From Streptomyces davaonensis JCM 4913 (lineage in GTDB: Bacteria > Actinomycetota > Actinomycetes > Streptomycetales > Streptomycetaceae), in the NCBI RefSeq assembly GCF_000349325.1, contig NC_020504.1, positions 8,970,326 to 9,034,325 of the forward strand: a stretch of 64,000 nucleotides of DNA, in the 5' to 3' direction. Made by a program: the position numbers and the translations under genes. The notes below the pieces were generated by a model. That model was not told the DNA's origin and ran no database searches. It worked only from the letters and a program-made list of their open reading frames with translations. This document shows positions 32,768 through 42,749 of the stretch, one piece after another; position 1 is the first letter of the stretch, and the number at the start of each line of letters is the position of its first letter.

Positions 32768-34327
32768 ATGTTCCATCCCAGACGCACTCTCAAAGTCCTG
32801 CTGCTGCCGCTCGCCGCCGGGCTCGCCCTCGCCGCCCTGCCCGCACAGACCGCCCAGGCGGCGAGCACGCTCACCAACGGCGGGTTCGAGTCCGACGGCG
32901 CGGGCGCCGCCACCCCGGCCGGCTGGTCCGAGTACGGCACGACCGCCGCCTCGTTCTCCGAGTCCGGCGGCCACGGCGGGAGTTACCGCCTCAGCCACTG
33001 GTCGTCGTCCGCCTACAAGGTGGAGACGTACCAGTACCTCTCCGGGCTGACCAACGGCACCTACAAGCTCACCGCCTGGGTCCGCTCCGGCGGCGGGCAG
33101 AACTCCGCCTACATAGCCCTGAAGAACTGCGGCGGCACCGAGCAGCGCACCAACCTCCCGGTCTCCAGCAGCGGTTGGATCCGGATCGTGGTGCCGGTCA
33201 GCGTCACCAACAACCAGTGCACCATCAGCATCAACAGCGACGCCAACGCGGGCAACTGGCTCAACGTCGACGACCTGACCTTCGCCTCGGGTACGGGCGG
33301 CACCTCGATCAAGGGCTCCGACGTCTCCTCCCTCGTCAAGAGCGAGGCCCTCGGCGGGAGTTACAAGAACAGCGCCGGCACGACCGGCGACGCGCTGGCC
33401 ATCCTGAAGTCCGCCGGGCAGAACTACGCCCGCGTGAAGGTCTGGGTGAACGCGGCTGACGGCTACAACGGCAAGGCGGAGGTCCTGGCGCTGGCCAAGC
33501 GCATCAAGGCCCAGGGTATGAAGCTTCTGGTGGACTTCCACTACTCGGACGCCTGGGCCGACCCCGGCGCCCAGAGCAAGCCCGCCGCCTGGTCCGGCCA
33601 CTCCTACAGCCAGCTCAAGACGGACGTCTACAACCACACGTACGATGTGCTCAACGCGCTGAAGGCGCAGGGCACCACGGCCGACATGGTCCAGGTCGGC
33701 AACGAGATCAACGGCGGCATGCTGTGGTCCGAGGGCTCCACCAGCAACTGGTCGCAGCTCGCCGGGCTGCTCAACAGCGGCTACGACGCCGTCAAGGCGG
33801 TCAACTCCTCCACGTCCGTCGCCCTGCACCTCGCCAAGGGCGGTGACCTCTCCGGCACCCGCTGGTGGTTCGACAGCGCGGTCGCGAACGGCGTGAAGTT
33901 CGACGTCATCGGCCTGTCGTACTACGGCTACTGGCACGGCACGCTCTACGACTTCCAGACCACCCTGGACGACGCCGCGTCCCGTTACGGCAAGCCGGTC
34001 TTCGTGGCCGAGACGGCCTACCCCTTCCGGCTCGACAGCGAGGACGCGCACGAGAACATCATCAACCTCGAGAGCGAGCTCGTCTCCGGCTACCCGGCCA
34101 CCACCGCCGGCCAGACCCGCTGGATGAACGACATCGCGAGCATCGTGGAGGCCGTCCCGAACGGCCGTGGCCTCGGCGTCTTCTACTGGGAGTCGACCTG
34201 GACCGCGGTCTCCGGCAACGGCTGGGACCCGACCGACGCCTCCTCCGGCAACGGCTGGGAGAACCAGGCCCTGTTCGACTACGACGACAGGGCGCTCCCC
34301 GCGATGGCGTGGTTCAGCCACCGCTGA
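32768..34327 (+). CDS. Secreted arabinogalactan endo-beta-1,4-galactanase, GH53, with N-terminal carbohydrate-binding domain
   Basis: The protein has 519 residues. The signal peptide ends near AQTAQAAS. Residues about 38-175 form a beta-sandwich binding domain (TLTNGGFESDGAG to NWLNVDDLTFASG). The GH53 barrel follows, with acid/base Glu in QVGNEINGGMLW and nucleophile Glu in VFVAETAYPF. It cuts galactan outside the cell. The products would then enter through the importer and be split by the GH42 enzyme. This makes the locus a functional counterpart of the Bacillus gan operon. Confidence 0.92.
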   Translation: MFHPRRTLKVLLLPLAAGLALAALPAQTAQAASTLTNGGFESDGAGAATPAGWSEYGTTAASFSESGGHGGSYRLSHWSSSAYKVETYQYLSGLTNGTYKLTAWVRSGGGQNSAYIALKNCGGTEQRTNLPVSSSGWIRIVVPVSVTNNQCTISINSDANAGNWLNVDDLTFASGTGGTSIKGSDVSSLVKSEALGGSYKNSAGTTGDALAILKSAGQNYARVKVWVNAADGYNGKAEVLALAKRIKAQGMKLLVDFHYSDAWADPGAQSKPAAWSGHSYSQLKTDVYNHTYDVLNALKAQGTTADMVQVGNEINGGMLWSEGSTSNWSQLAGLLNSGYDAVKAVNSSTSVALHLAKGGDLSGTRWWFDSAVANGVKFDVIGLSYYGYWHGTLYDFQTTLDDAASRYGKPVFVAETAYPFRLDSEDAHENIINLESELVSGYPATTAGQTRWMNDIASIVEAVPNGRGLGVFYWESTWTAVSGNGWDPTDASSGNGWENQALFDYDDRALPAMAWFSHR

Positions 34328-34343
34328 CCCACCGCGGGCACCA

Positions 34344-34375
34344 GGGCCCGGCCGCGGGAACACGCGACCGGGCCC
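34344..34375. terminator. Strong hairpin after galactanase gene
   Basis: GGGCCCGG pairs with CCGGGCCC and, inside it, CGCG with CGCG around a 6-nt loop, with one C-A mismatch. It begins 17 bp after the GH53 stop. Confidence 0.7.
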
Positions 34376-34517
34376 ATTCCCCGGACCTGGGACGAACTGC
34401 CGTCGCTCGTACGGCAGTTCGGTACCGGCCAAGACGCGGAGAGTGCCGGACATGTCGGCATCGGCTGCGGGACAGTGGGAACACGCGCTTCGAGGAGGAC
34501 CGGACGGAGGAGACACG

Positions 34518-34805
34518 ATGTTGAGGACACCTGTGAACGAGAGGCGTCTGGACATCCTTGAGTGGCTGAAGAATCCGGCCGCGCACTTCCCGCCCCAGCG
34601 GCACGGCGACCTCGTCGAGGACGGCGTCACCTCCGACAGTGTCGCTGCCAAGCTCGGGGTGGACCGCACGGTCGCCGACAGCCATCTGGACCTGCTCGTC
34701 GGGATCGGCCTGCTGCGCACCCGCAAGATCCGGCGGCGCCTCTACTACCGGCGCGACGAGGTCCGTATCGCCGAGGTCGCCCGGATGTTCGAGAAGGGCT
34801 GGTAG
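34518..34805 (+). CDS. Small ArsR-like winged-helix regulator
   Basis: The protein has 95 residues. RRLDILEWLKNPAAHFPPQR, then SVAAKLGVDRTVADSHLDLL and a basic wing LRTRKIRRRLYYRRDEVRI, form a single ArsR/MarR-like winged helix with no other domain. GGAGGAGA precedes the ATG. It is 9 bp upstream of the SMP-30-like gene and probably shares its transcript. Confidence 0.8.
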   Translation: MLRTPVNERRLDILEWLKNPAAHFPPQRHGDLVEDGVTSDSVAAKLGVDRTVADSHLDLLVGIGLLRTRKIRRRLYYRRDEVRIAEVARMFEKGW

Positions 34806-34814
34806 GAGGAGCGC

Positions 34815-35777
34815 ATGAACCGTCCCCGCACGCTCGTCCCGCACCGGTACCTCGCGATCGGCGGCCGCGGCCCCGAGGACGTGGTGGCCGACACCCGCGG
34901 CCGGGTCGTCACCGGCGTCGAGGACGGCCGCATCCTGCGCCTCGACCGCCTGGCCGACCCCGACCGCGCCCGCGTCACCGTGCTCGCCGAGACCGGTGGC
35001 CGCCCCCTCGGCCTCGAACTCCTCACCGACGACACCCTGTTGGTCTGCGACGCCGAACTGGGCCTGCTCCGCGTCGACCTCACCGACGGCACCGTCCGTA
35101 TCCTCGCCGACTCGGTGGCGGGGGAGCCGCTGCGGTTCGCCAGCAATGTCGTCGCCCTGTCCGACGGCAGCATCTGCTTCACCGTCTCCAGCCGCCGCTA
35201 CGGCCTGGAGCAGTGGATCGGTGAACTGACCGAACACACCGGCACGGGCCGCCTGCTGCGCCTGGCACCCGGCGCGGACAGCCCCGAAGTCCTCCTGGAG
35301 GGCCTGGAGTTCGCCAACGGCCTCGCGGCCGGCGCCGACGAGTCCTTCCTCGTCGTCGCCGAGACCGGCGCCTGCCGTCTCACCCGCTACTGGCTCACCG
35401 GCCCGAAGGCGGGCCGGGCCGAACCCTTCGTCGAGTACCTCCCCGGCATGCCCGACAACCTCTGGCGCGGCGCCCCCGACGGCCCCCTCTGGGTCGCCCT
35501 CGCCGGCCCCCGGGTCCCGCCCCTCGACCTGCTGCACCGTGCCTCGCCGGCCGTCCGCCGTGCCGCCGCCCGCGTCGCCGTGCGCGCTCCTTACCGCCCC
35601 ACCGGCACGATCGGCGTCCTCGCCGTCGACGACACCGGCGCGATCGTCCACCACCTGACCCGCCGCCGCTCCCGCTTCCGCATGGTCACCAGCGTCTGCG
35701 AAGCCGCCGGTCACCTGGTCCTCGGCAGCATCTGGGAACACGGCATCGCCCTGTGCGAGCCGCCCGCCCCGAAGTGA
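34815..35777 (+). CDS. SMP-30/strictosidine-synthase-like beta-propeller protein
   Basis: The protein has 320 residues. Repeated propeller blades are visible (GRGPEDVVADTRGRVVTGVE, FASNVVALSDGSICFT, MPDNLWRGAPDGPLWVAL). LPGMPDNL plus the preceding ANGLA is the calcium-site region of lactonase/strictosidine-synthase relatives. It may hydrolyse a lactone, but the substrate is unknown. It is coupled to the upstream HTH gene; a fluoride operon follows. Confidence 0.8.
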   Translation: MNRPRTLVPHRYLAIGGRGPEDVVADTRGRVVTGVEDGRILRLDRLADPDRARVTVLAETGGRPLGLELLTDDTLLVCDAELGLLRVDLTDGTVRILADSVAGEPLRFASNVVALSDGSICFTVSSRRYGLEQWIGELTEHTGTGRLLRLAPGADSPEVLLEGLEFANGLAAGADESFLVVAETGACRLTRYWLTGPKAGRAEPFVEYLPGMPDNLWRGAPDGPLWVALAGPRVPPLDLLHRASPAVRRAAARVAVRAPYRPTGTIGVLAVDDTGAIVHHLTRRRSRFRMVTSVCEAAGHLVLGSIWEHGIALCEPPAPK

Positions 35778-35810
35778 CCGGCCCGAACACCGGGCGTTAC
35801 CCTGGTTCCC

Positions 35811-35892
35811 GGCCGCGATGATCCTCGCGGCGCGGCGGTGGGGCCCGCCGTACCCGAACCGCGGCACAGTCGCCGCCAACGGTCCCTACTTG
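35811..35892 (+). ncRNA. Candidate fluoride riboswitch (crcB motif)
   Basis: A CCGCG/CGCGG hairpin encloses the 8-nt loop ATGATCCT, matching the GATGA-loop hairpin of the fluoride aptamer. A second stem GCGGC/GCCGC, preceded by GAACC, is followed by CAACGGTCCCTAC. That segment can pair with the GATC of the first loop and resembles the conserved 3' segment ending CTCTAC. An extra hairpin is inserted between the two parts. It lies directly upstream of a crcB operon, the expected place. The match is by eye. Confidence 0.5.
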
Positions 35893-35946
35893 CACTGGCG
35901 CGTGCCCGCAGTCCCGGGCCCCGGCGAGTAGGAGACACGTACGACC

Positions 35947-36408
35947 ATGACAGCCCCCGACACCGAGAGCCCGCTCGCCCGGCCCCGCCCCGCGCGTGCG
36001 CCCCTCCTGCGCGGCCAGGGCCCGGTGGTCGCCGTGGTCGCGGCCGGCGGCGCCCTCGGGGCCACCGCCCGCTACGCGCTGACCCTGGGGTGGCCCCTCC
36101 AGCCGGGCGGATTCCCCTGGGCTACCTTCTGGACCAACGTCGTCGGCTGCGCCGTGATCGGCGCCTTCCTGGTGCTCATCACCGAGGCGTGGCCCGCGCA
36201 CCGCCTGGTCCGCCCCTTCTTCGGCACCGGAGTGCTCGGCGGCTTCACCACCTTCTCGACGTACGCCGTGGACATCCGGCGACTGATCGACTCCGGGCAC
36301 CCGGAAACGGGCCTGGCCTACCTGGCCGCGACCCTTCTCGCGGCCCTCACGGCGGTGTGGCTCGCCGCGACGGCGACCCGCCGCCTCCTGAAGTGGAGGC
36401 AGTCATGA
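35947..36408 (+). CDS. crcB: Fluoride channel CrcB/Fluc, first subunit
   Basis: The protein has 153 residues and four membrane helices after a basic N-terminal tail. [23 protein letters not shown] and [12 protein letters not shown] are the Fluc signatures, the last holding the fluoride-track Phe/Thr residues. It exports fluoride as a dual-topology pore, here probably as a heterodimer with the second CrcB. The operon is crcB-DUF190-crcB with ATGA and GTGA overlaps. Confidence 0.92.
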   Translation: MTAPDTESPLARPRPARAPLLRGQGPVVAVVAAGGALGATARYALTLGWPLQPGGFPWATFWTNVVGCAVIGAFLVLITEAWPAHRLVRPFFGTGVLGGFTTFSTYAVDIRRLIDSGHPETGLAYLAATLLAALTAVWLAATATRRLLKWRQS

Positions 36409-36761
36409 CGCGACTGACCGGCAGTGCGCTGCGGGTGACCGTCTTCGTCGGCGAGCACGACACCTGGCGCCACCGGCCTCTCTACAGCGAGATCGTGCAC
36501 CGCGCCCACGCGGCGGGGCTGGCCGGTGCCAGCGTCTTCCGCGGCATCGAGGGATTCGGGGCCTCGTCCCTGATCCACACCTCACGGCTGCTGTCCCTGA
36601 GCGAGGACCTGCCGGTGGCGATCGTGATCGTCGACACCGAGGAGCGGGTGCGGGCCTTCCTGCCGCAGCTCGACGAACTCGTCACCGAGGGGCTGGTGAT
36701 CCTCGACGACTGCGAGGTCATCCGGTACGTCGGCCGCGCCGAGGGTGAGAAGTCGACGTGA
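36405..36761 (+). CDS. DUF190 family protein
   Basis: The protein has 118 residues. [35 protein letters not shown] and [15 protein letters not shown] are typical of DUF190, a PII-like ferredoxin fold often sandwiched between crcB genes. It may regulate the fluoride channel. Both ends overlap the flanking crcB genes. Confidence 0.9.
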   Translation: MTRLTGSALRVTVFVGEHDTWRHRPLYSEIVHRAHAAGLAGASVFRGIEGFGASSLIHTSRLLSLSEDLPVAIVIVDTEERVRAFLPQLDELVTEGLVILDDCEVIRYVGRAEGEKST

Positions 36762-37117
36762 ACTGGCTGCTGGTCGTCGCGGGCGCCGCGGTGGGTGCAC
36801 CGCTGCGCTATCTCACCGACCGCGCGGTGCAGTCCCGGCACGACTCGGTGTTCCCCTGGGGCACCTTCGCGGTCAACATCACCGGCTGCCTGATCCTCGG
36901 CCTGGTCACCGGCGCCGCGAGCCCGAACGTCCAGCTCCTGCTCGGCACCGGACTGTGCGGGGCGCTGACGACGTACTCGACCTTCTCCTACGAGACCCTC
37001 CGGCTGGCCGAGACCGGCGCCGGGCGCTACGTCGCGGCGAACGTCGTGGGCAGTGTGACGCTCGGCCTGGGTGCGGCCTTCGCGGGGGTGTGGCTCGCCG
37101 GGGCGGTGTGGGGTTGA
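36758..37117 (+). CDS. crcB: Fluoride channel CrcB/Fluc, second subunit
   Basis: The protein has 119 residues and four membrane helices: [27 protein letters not shown] and [15 protein letters not shown]. It is shorter than the first subunit and complete. The GTG start overlaps the DUF190 stop. Its own stop is followed, in the same frame, by the remnant of uppP. Confidence 0.92.
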   Translation: MNWLLVVAGAAVGAPLRYLTDRAVQSRHDSVFPWGTFAVNITGCLILGLVTGAASPNVQLLLGTGLCGALTTYSTFSYETLRLAETGAGRYVAANVVGSVTLGLGAAFAGVWLAGAVWG

Positions 37118-37126
37118 GGGCGGTTC

Positions 37127-37849
37127 ATACCCGTCGACGACCATGCCGTCATCGGCTTCACCGCCGTCATCCAGGTCGGCGCCATCGCCGCGGTCTTCGT
37201 CTACTTCTTCAAGGACATCGTCCGGATCTCCGCCGCCTGGGCGCGCGGGCTGCGCCACAAGGAGGAGCGGCACCAGCACGACTACCGGTTCGCCTGGTGG
37301 GTGATCTGGGCGACGGTCCCGGTCGTCGCCGTCGGCCTCGCGGCCAAGCCGCTGATCGAGGGCCCGCTCGCCTCGCTGTGGGTGGTCGCGGGTTCGCTGC
37401 TGGTCGGCAGCGGGGTGATGTGGGCGGCGGACCGGGTGGGGCGGCACAAGAGGGGAGAGGACGACACCTCCTTCAAGGACGCCATGCTCGTCGGCAGCTC
37501 CCAGATCCTCGCCCTGCTCTTCCCCGGCTTCTCCCGCTCCGGCGCGACGATGTCCACTGCCCTCTTCCTCGACCTGGACCGGGTCGCGGCCACCCGGCTC
37601 TCCTTCTTCCTCGGCATCCCCGCGCTGACCGGGGCGGGACTGTACGAGCTGAGGGACGCGCTCGGCGCCGGGGCGGGCGCGGGGCCGCTGGTGGCCGGGA
37701 CGGCCGTCTCCTTCGTGGTGGCGTACGCCTCGATCGCCTGGCTGCTGCGGTTCGTGGCCCGGCACACCTTCGACGCCTTCGTCGTCTACCGCGTCGCCGT
37801 CGGCCTGCTGCTCTTCGCGCTGCTCGGCACCGGGGTCCTGAACAGCTGA
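37127..37849 (+). pseudogene. uppP: 5'-truncated undecaprenyl-diphosphatase (uppP/bacA) remnant
   Basis: The frame reads IPVDDHAVIGFTAVIQVGA onward and continues to a natural stop, with FPGFSRSGATMSTALFLDLD and the later membrane helices intact. About 45-50 N-terminal residues, including the catalytic EGxTEFLPVSSTGH motif, are missing. The upstream in-frame stop is the crcB stop, only 9 bp away, and no start codon lies near. It is therefore a non-functional fragment, probably left by a deletion. A short protein from GTG 37301 would lack the active site. An assembly gap is a less likely alternative. Confidence 0.8.
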
Positions 37850-37904
37850 CACGGCACGCGGCATTCAGGAACCGCGTCCCGCTGAAAATTTCCTTTCACC
37901 CGCC

Positions 37905-37934
37905 TTGACAGCACCCTCTCGGCACCCGGAGTAT
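37905..37934 (+). promoter_or_regulatory. Promoter of FadR-type regulator gene
   Basis: TTGACA (37905-37910), an 18-nt spacer and GAGTAT (37929-37934) are followed after 7 nt by the GTG start, suggesting a leaderless transcript. An 11-bp palindrome CTGTCAGACAG lies just inside the gene at 37948-37958 and could be an autoregulatory operator. Confidence 0.5.
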
Positions 37935-37941
37935 CACTCCC

Positions 37942-38673
37942 GTGAACCTGTCAGACAGCCGGACAGCCGGACAGCCTCCCCGGCGCATCAGCGCCATGGA
38001 GGCGGTGCTCGCCCACCTGCGCGCCGCCATCGAGCGCGGCGAGTACGCCGTGGGGGACAAGCTCCCCTCCGAGGCGGAACTGTGCCGCACCCTGGAGATC
38101 AGCCGCCCTGTGCTGCGCGAGGCCCTGAGGGCTCTCCAGACCATGGGCCTGACCGTCTCCAAGACCGGCAAGGGCACCTTCGTGGTCGCCAACACGGTCG
38201 AGGACCCGACCTTCGGCGACTACGCGGCCAGCGATCTGCTGGAGGTGCGCCGGCACGTCGAGATCCCGGTCGCCGGATACGCGGCGGTGCGCCGCACCCC
38301 GGAGAACCTCGACCACCTGGCGCATCTGCTGGACCGTATGGAACGCGAGACGGACACCACCGCGTGGGTCGCGATGGACACCCTCTTCCATCTCGCCGTG
38401 GCCGAGGCCGCCCAGAACCCGGTCTTCCGCCGGGTGATCGAGGAGATCCGCGACGCACTGGCGCGTCAGTCGGCCTTCCTGAACGAACTGGGCGGCCGCC
38501 GCGAGCAGTCCAACCGCGAGCACCGGGCCATCGTCGAGGCGCTGATCGACGGTTCCGAACTCGACGCCACCGATGCCATGGCGCATCACCTGGACCGCGT
38601 CGAGACCACCCTCACCGACATCGTGCGCCCCGGGCACACGAGCACCACCACGGAAGGCGGACCCGAGCGTTGA
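37942..38673 (+). CDS. GntR/FadR-type (FCD) regulator of asparagine catabolism
   Basis: The protein has 243 residues. The GntR winged HTH ([20 protein letters not shown]) is followed by a helical FCD effector domain with metal-binding histidines ([14 protein letters not shown] and [12 protein letters not shown]). It heads a run of asparagine permease, asparaginase and aspartase genes and overlaps the permease start. It therefore probably controls their expression in response to an amino acid or C4-dicarboxylate. Confidence 0.88.
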   Translation: MNLSDSRTAGQPPRRISAMEAVLAHLRAAIERGEYAVGDKLPSEAELCRTLEISRPVLREALRALQTMGLTVSKTGKGTFVVANTVEDPTFGDYAASDLLEVRRHVEIPVAGYAAVRRTPENLDHLAHLLDRMERETDTTAWVAMDTLFHLAVAEAAQNPVFRRVIEEIRDALARQSAFLNELGGRREQSNREHRAIVEALIDGSELDATDAMAHHLDRVETTLTDIVRPGHTSTTTEGGPER

Positions 38674-40133
38674 GCGAGCAGTCCTTGCACAATGAGGTGC
38701 AGACCACGCACGACGGCGTGCAGAAACGTTCCGGCCATGTGGACGCCGGAGACGCGGGCTACAGCAAGTCCCTGAAATCCCGGCACGTCAACATGATCGC
38801 CATCGGCGGCGCCATCGGCACCGGCCTCTTCCTCGGCGCCGGCGGCCGCCTCGCCGACGCGGGCCCCTCCCTCTTCATCGCCTACGCGGTCTGCGGAATC
38901 TTCGCCTTCCTCGTGGTGCGCGCCCTCGGCGAACTCGTGCTGTACCGGCCCTCGTCCGGCGCCTTCGTGTCGTACGCCCGTGAGTTCATGGGGGAGAAGG
39001 GCGCGTACACGGCGGGCTGGATGTACTTCCTCAACTGGGCCACCACCGGCATCGCCGACATCACCGCGGTCGCCACCTACACCCACTACTGGGGCATGTT
39101 CTCCGACATCCCGCAGTGGGTGATCGCGCTGATAGCCCTCGCCGTCGTCCTCACGGTGAACCTGATCTCGGTGAAGATCTTCGGCGAACTGGAGTTCTGG
39201 TTCGCCATCGTCAAGGTCGGCGCGCTCGTCGTCTTCATGTGCATCGGCATCTTCCTGCTGGTCACCCAGCACCCCGTCGACGGCACCACCCCCGGCCCGT
39301 CCCTCATCACCGACAACGGCGGTGTCTTCCCGAGCGGCCTGCTGCCGATGCTGCTGATCATCCAGGGCGTCGTCTTCGCCTACGCCTCCGTCGAGTTGGT
39401 CGGCGTCGCCGCGGGCGAGACCCAGAACCCCGAGAAGATCATGCCGAAGGCGATCAACTCGATCATGTGGCGCGTCGGCCTGTTCTACGTCGGCTCCGTC
39501 GTCCTGCTGTCGATGCTGCTGCCCTGGACCTCGTACACGGCGGGCGAGAGCCCCTTCGTCACCGTGCTGTCCAACATCGGCATCCCGGCGGCCGGTGGCG
39601 TCATGAACCTCGTCGTGCTCACCGCCGCCATGTCCTCGCTCAACTCCGGCCTGTACTCCACCGGCCGCATCCTGCGCTCCATGGCGATGTCCGGCTCCGC
39701 CCCGAAGTTCACCGGCGTGATGAGCCGCAGCCAGGTCCCGTACGGCGGCATCCTGCTCACCAGCGGCATCTGCGTCCTCGGCGTGGGCCTCAACTTCGTG
39801 GTCCCCGCCGACGCGTTCGAGATCGTCCTCAACTTCGCGGCGATCGGCATCCTCGCCACCTGGGGCATGATCATGCTCTGTCACCTGCTCTTCTGGCAGA
39901 AGACCCAGAAGGGCGAACTCACCCGCCCCGGTTACCGACTGCCGGGCTCCCCCTGGACCGAACTCGTGACGCTGGCCTTCCTCGCCTCCGTCCTGGTCCT
40001 CATGTACGCCGACGGAGGCGCCGGCCGCACCACCGTGCTGTGCCTGCCGCTGATCGTCGGAGCCCTGGTCGCGGGCTGGTACGCCATTCGCCGCCGGATC
40101 GCGACCGCTTCCACCCCCAAGGCCGACGCGTGA
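38670..40133 (+). CDS. ansP: Amino-acid permease, probable L-asparagine permease
   Basis: The protein has 487 residues, about twelve membrane helices, and the APC signature ([40 protein letters not shown]). Sequence and position before asparaginase and aspartase genes point to asparagine uptake. The TTG start overlaps the regulator stop (TTGA) and has AAGG some 13 nt upstream. An unusually long hydrophilic N-terminal stretch precedes the first helix. Confidence 0.85.
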   Translation: MSEQSLHNEVQTTHDGVQKRSGHVDAGDAGYSKSLKSRHVNMIAIGGAIGTGLFLGAGGRLADAGPSLFIAYAVCGIFAFLVVRALGELVLYRPSSGAFVSYAREFMGEKGAYTAGWMYFLNWATTGIADITAVATYTHYWGMFSDIPQWVIALIALAVVLTVNLISVKIFGELEFWFAIVKVGALVVFMCIGIFLLVTQHPVDGTTPGPSLITDNGGVFPSGLLPMLLIIQGVVFAYASVELVGVAAGETQNPEKIMPKAINSIMWRVGLFYVGSVVLLSMLLPWTSYTAGESPFVTVLSNIGIPAAGGVMNLVVLTAAMSSLNSGLYSTGRILRSMAMSGSAPKFTGVMSRSQVPYGGILLTSGICVLGVGLNFVVPADAFEIVLNFAAIGILATWGMIMLCHLLFWQKTQKGELTRPGYRLPGSPWTELVTLAFLASVLVLMYADGGAGRTTVLCLPLIVGALVAGWYAIRRRIATASTPKADA

Positions 40134-40158
40134 CCCGCGCCCCGGCCGACACCCACTC

Positions 40159-41190
40159 ATGAATCAGGCAGTCATGGTCAGCAGTTCCCTCGCGGACCCA
40201 CCCCTCGTCCGTGAACCCCTCCACGCCCCCGTCGCCCACCTGATACGCGGCGGGGTCGTGGAGGGGATCCACTACGGCTCGGTCGTCGTCCTCGGCCCCG
40301 AGGGCGACGTCCGGCTCCAACTCGGCGACATCGAGGCCGCGTTCTATCCACGCTCGGCGCTCAAGCCCGTCCAGGCCGTCGCCATGGTCCGGGCCGGGCT
40401 GCCCCTCGACGGCGAACTCCTCTCCCTCGCCGCGGCCAGCCACTCCGGTGAGGAGCGGCACCTTGCCGGCACTCGGCGGATCCTGGAGCTCGCGGGCGTC
40501 TCCGAGGGCGATCTGCGCAACGTCGCGGACATGCCGTTCGATCCGGACGTTCGCGATGCGTGGGTCCGGGAGGGGCGGCAGCCGTCGCAGCTCGCTCAGA
40601 ACTGCTCCGGCAAGCACGCGGCGATGCTGTACACCTGCCGGCTGAACGGGTGGCCGCTGGAGGGGTACCTCGACCCTGGGCACCCCCTTCAGCAGGCGAT
40701 CGCCGAGATCGTCGAGGACCTCACGGGGCAGCGTGTCGCGCAGGTGACCGTTGACGGGTGTGGGGCGCCGTTGTTCTCCGTCTCGCTGCACGGGCTTGCG
40801 CGAGCGGCGGCCCGGATCACCTCCGCCGCGCCCGGTACGCCTGAGGCGCGGGTCGCCGACGCGATGCGGGAGCATGCCGAGATGGCCTCCGGGGCCGGGC
40901 GGGATGTGGCCGCGCTGATGCGGGCCGTGCCGGGGCTGCTGGCGAAGGACGGCTTCGAGGGTGTGCAGGTTGCTGCGCTGCCTGATGGGCGGGCTGTTGC
41001 CGTGAAGATTTCCGACGGGGCCAATCGTGCGCGAGTCCCTGTCGGGGCGGCGGCGTTGGCTTGGGCCGGTGTTGATCCCTCGTTGCTCGCCGAGTTTCAG
41101 GGTGAGGCGCTTCTTGGGGGCGGGCGAGCGGTTGGGTGTGTGCGGCCCGTTCGTGCGCTGGAGCCGGTTGCTGTTGCGCCTTGCGCCTAA
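40159..41190 (+). CDS. L-asparaginase (Rhizobium etli/class 3 type)
   Basis: The protein has 343 residues. The active-site set of this newer asparaginase class is visible: Ser-x-x-Lys in FYPRSALKPVQ, Cys and Lys in NCSGKHAAM, and Cys in VDGCGAPLF. It cleaves asparagine to aspartate and ammonia in the cytoplasm. The second half of the gene uses many more T- and G-ending codons than its neighbours. Confidence 0.9.
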   Translation: MNQAVMVSSSLADPPLVREPLHAPVAHLIRGGVVEGIHYGSVVVLGPEGDVRLQLGDIEAAFYPRSALKPVQAVAMVRAGLPLDGELLSLAAASHSGEERHLAGTRRILELAGVSEGDLRNVADMPFDPDVRDAWVREGRQPSQLAQNCSGKHAAMLYTCRLNGWPLEGYLDPGHPLQQAIAEIVEDLTGQRVAQVTVDGCGAPLFSVSLHGLARAAARITSAAPGTPEARVADAMREHAEMASGAGRDVAALMRAVPGLLAKDGFEGVQVAALPDGRAVAVKISDGANRARVPVGAAALAWAGVDPSLLAEFQGEALLGGGRAVGCVRPVRALEPVAVAPCA

Positions 41191-41214
41191 TGGGCTGCCT
41201 CGCCTGTTGTGTCG

Positions 41215-41268
41215 CGGCTGCGGGTCCGTTGTGGCTGGTCGCGCAGTTCCCCGCGCCCCTGGGGAACT
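41215..41268. repeat. Streptomyces-type interspersed palindromic element
   Basis: The segment contains GTGGCTGGTCGCGCAGTTCC followed by a hairpin: AGTTCCCC (41245-41252) pairs with GGGGAACT (41261-41268). I recall near-identical sequences at many intergenic sites of Streptomyces genomes. It separates the asparaginase and aspartase genes and may act as a partial terminator. Confidence 0.55.
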
Positions 41269-41303
41269 TGTCCTTCCCTTCTTAGAAAGTGAGCTCTTCC
41301 CTC

Positions 41304-42713
41304 ATGACCGCCGTCACTCGTCGCGAGCACGATCTGCTCGGTGATCGGGACATTCCCGCCGACGCTTACTGGGGTGTTCACACCCTGCGTGCCACCGAGA
41401 ACTTCCCCATCACCGGTACGGCCATTTCCGCCTACCCCCACCTCATTGATGCGCTGGCCGCCGTCAAGGAGGCTGCCGCTCTTGCCAATGAGGAGCTCGG
41501 GCTGCTGGAGCCCGCGAAGGCCGCTGCCATCGTCGCGGCCTGTCGGGAGATTCGGGACGGGAAACTGCACGACCAGTTCGTCGTCGATGTCGTTCAGGGC
41601 GGTGCGGGTACCTCGACCAACATGAACGCCAACGAGGTTGTCGCCAACCGGGCGTTGGAGTTGCTGGGGCATGCTAAGGGCGAGTATCAGTACCTGCACC
41701 CGAACGAGGACGTCAATCTCAGTCAGTCGACCAACGACGTCTATCCGACCGCAGTGAAGATCGCGACGGTGTTCGCGGTGCGTGGTCTGCTCAAAGCCAT
41801 GGCCGTGCTTCAGGACTCCTTCGCCCGCAAGGCCGTCGAGTTCCGTGATGTGCTCAAGATGGGCCGTACGCAACTCCAGGACGCGGTGCCGATGACGCTC
41901 GGGCAGGAGTTCTCCGCGTACGCCGTCATGGTCGACGAGGACCGGTCCCGGCTTGCCGAGGCGGTTGAGCTGATTCACGAGATCAACCTCGGTGCGACAG
42001 CGATCGGTACGGGGCTCAATGCGCCCGCCGGGTACGCGGAGTCGGCCCGTCGGCACCTCGCCGAGATCACCGGGCTGCCGCTGGTGACCGCCGCCAACCT
42101 GGTCGAAGCCACCCAGGACTGCGGTGCGTTCGTCCAGATGTCCGGCGTGCTGAAGCGGATCGCCGTCAAGCTGTCCAAGAGCTGCAACGACCTGCGGCTG
42201 CTGTCGTCGGGGCCGCGTGCGGGGCTCGGTGAGATCAACCTGCCTCCGGTGCAGGCCGGTTCGTCGATCATGCCCGGCAAGGTCAACCCGGTGATCCCCG
42301 AGGTCGTCAACCAGGTCGCCTTCGAGGTGATCGGCAACGACGTCACCATCACCATGGCCGCCGAGGCCGGACAGCTTCAGCTGAACGCCTTCGAGCCGAT
42401 CATCCTGCACTCCCTGTCGGAGTCGCTCACCCATCTGCGGGCCGCCTGTCTCACCCTCGCCGAGCGGTGCGTGGACGGCATCACCGCCAACACCGAGGAG
42501 CTGCGCCGGACCGTGGAGAACTCCATCGGCCTGGTCACCGCCCTCAACCCGCACATCGGGTACACGGCCGCCACCGACATCGCCAAGGAGGCCCTCGCCA
42601 CCGGTCGCGGGGTCGCCGAACTGGTCCTGGAGAAGGGCCTGTTGCCCGCCGACACGCTCGCCGGACTGCTGCGTCCCGAAGTCCTCGCGGGCAGTGCGGC
42701 GCCGGTCGTCTGA
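41304..42713 (+). CDS. aspA: Aspartate ammonia-lyase
   Basis: The protein has 469 residues. The fumarase/aspartase signature [15 protein letters not shown] is present, with [20 protein letters not shown] and [11 protein letters not shown]. It releases ammonia from aspartate to give fumarate, completing asparagine breakdown. ATG 41304 is used; a GTG at 41289 is possible. The first two thirds have the same relaxed third-position use as the asparaginase gene. Confidence 0.92.
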   Translation: MTAVTRREHDLLGDRDIPADAYWGVHTLRATENFPITGTAISAYPHLIDALAAVKEAAALANEELGLLEPAKAAAIVAACREIRDGKLHDQFVVDVVQGGAGTSTNMNANEVVANRALELLGHAKGEYQYLHPNEDVNLSQSTNDVYPTAVKIATVFAVRGLLKAMAVLQDSFARKAVEFRDVLKMGRTQLQDAVPMTLGQEFSAYAVMVDEDRSRLAEAVELIHEINLGATAIGTGLNAPAGYAESARRHLAEITGLPLVTAANLVEATQDCGAFVQMSGVLKRIAVKLSKSCNDLRLLSSGPRAGLGEINLPPVQAGSSIMPGKVNPVIPEVVNQVAFEVIGNDVTITMAAEAGQLQLNAFEPIILHSLSESLTHLRAACLTLAERCVDGITANTEELRRTVENSIGLVTALNPHIGYTAATDIAKEALATGRGVAELVLEKGLLPADTLAGLLRPEVLAGSAAPVV

Positions 42714-42749
42714 GCTGCGAAAGCGCGCCAGGACCGGCCCGGAGGCACA

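Noticed and set aside
37301..37849. A shorter functional uppP starting at GTG 37301
   Set aside because: It would lack the catalytic N-terminal motif and the first helices, and it has no good ribosome-binding site.
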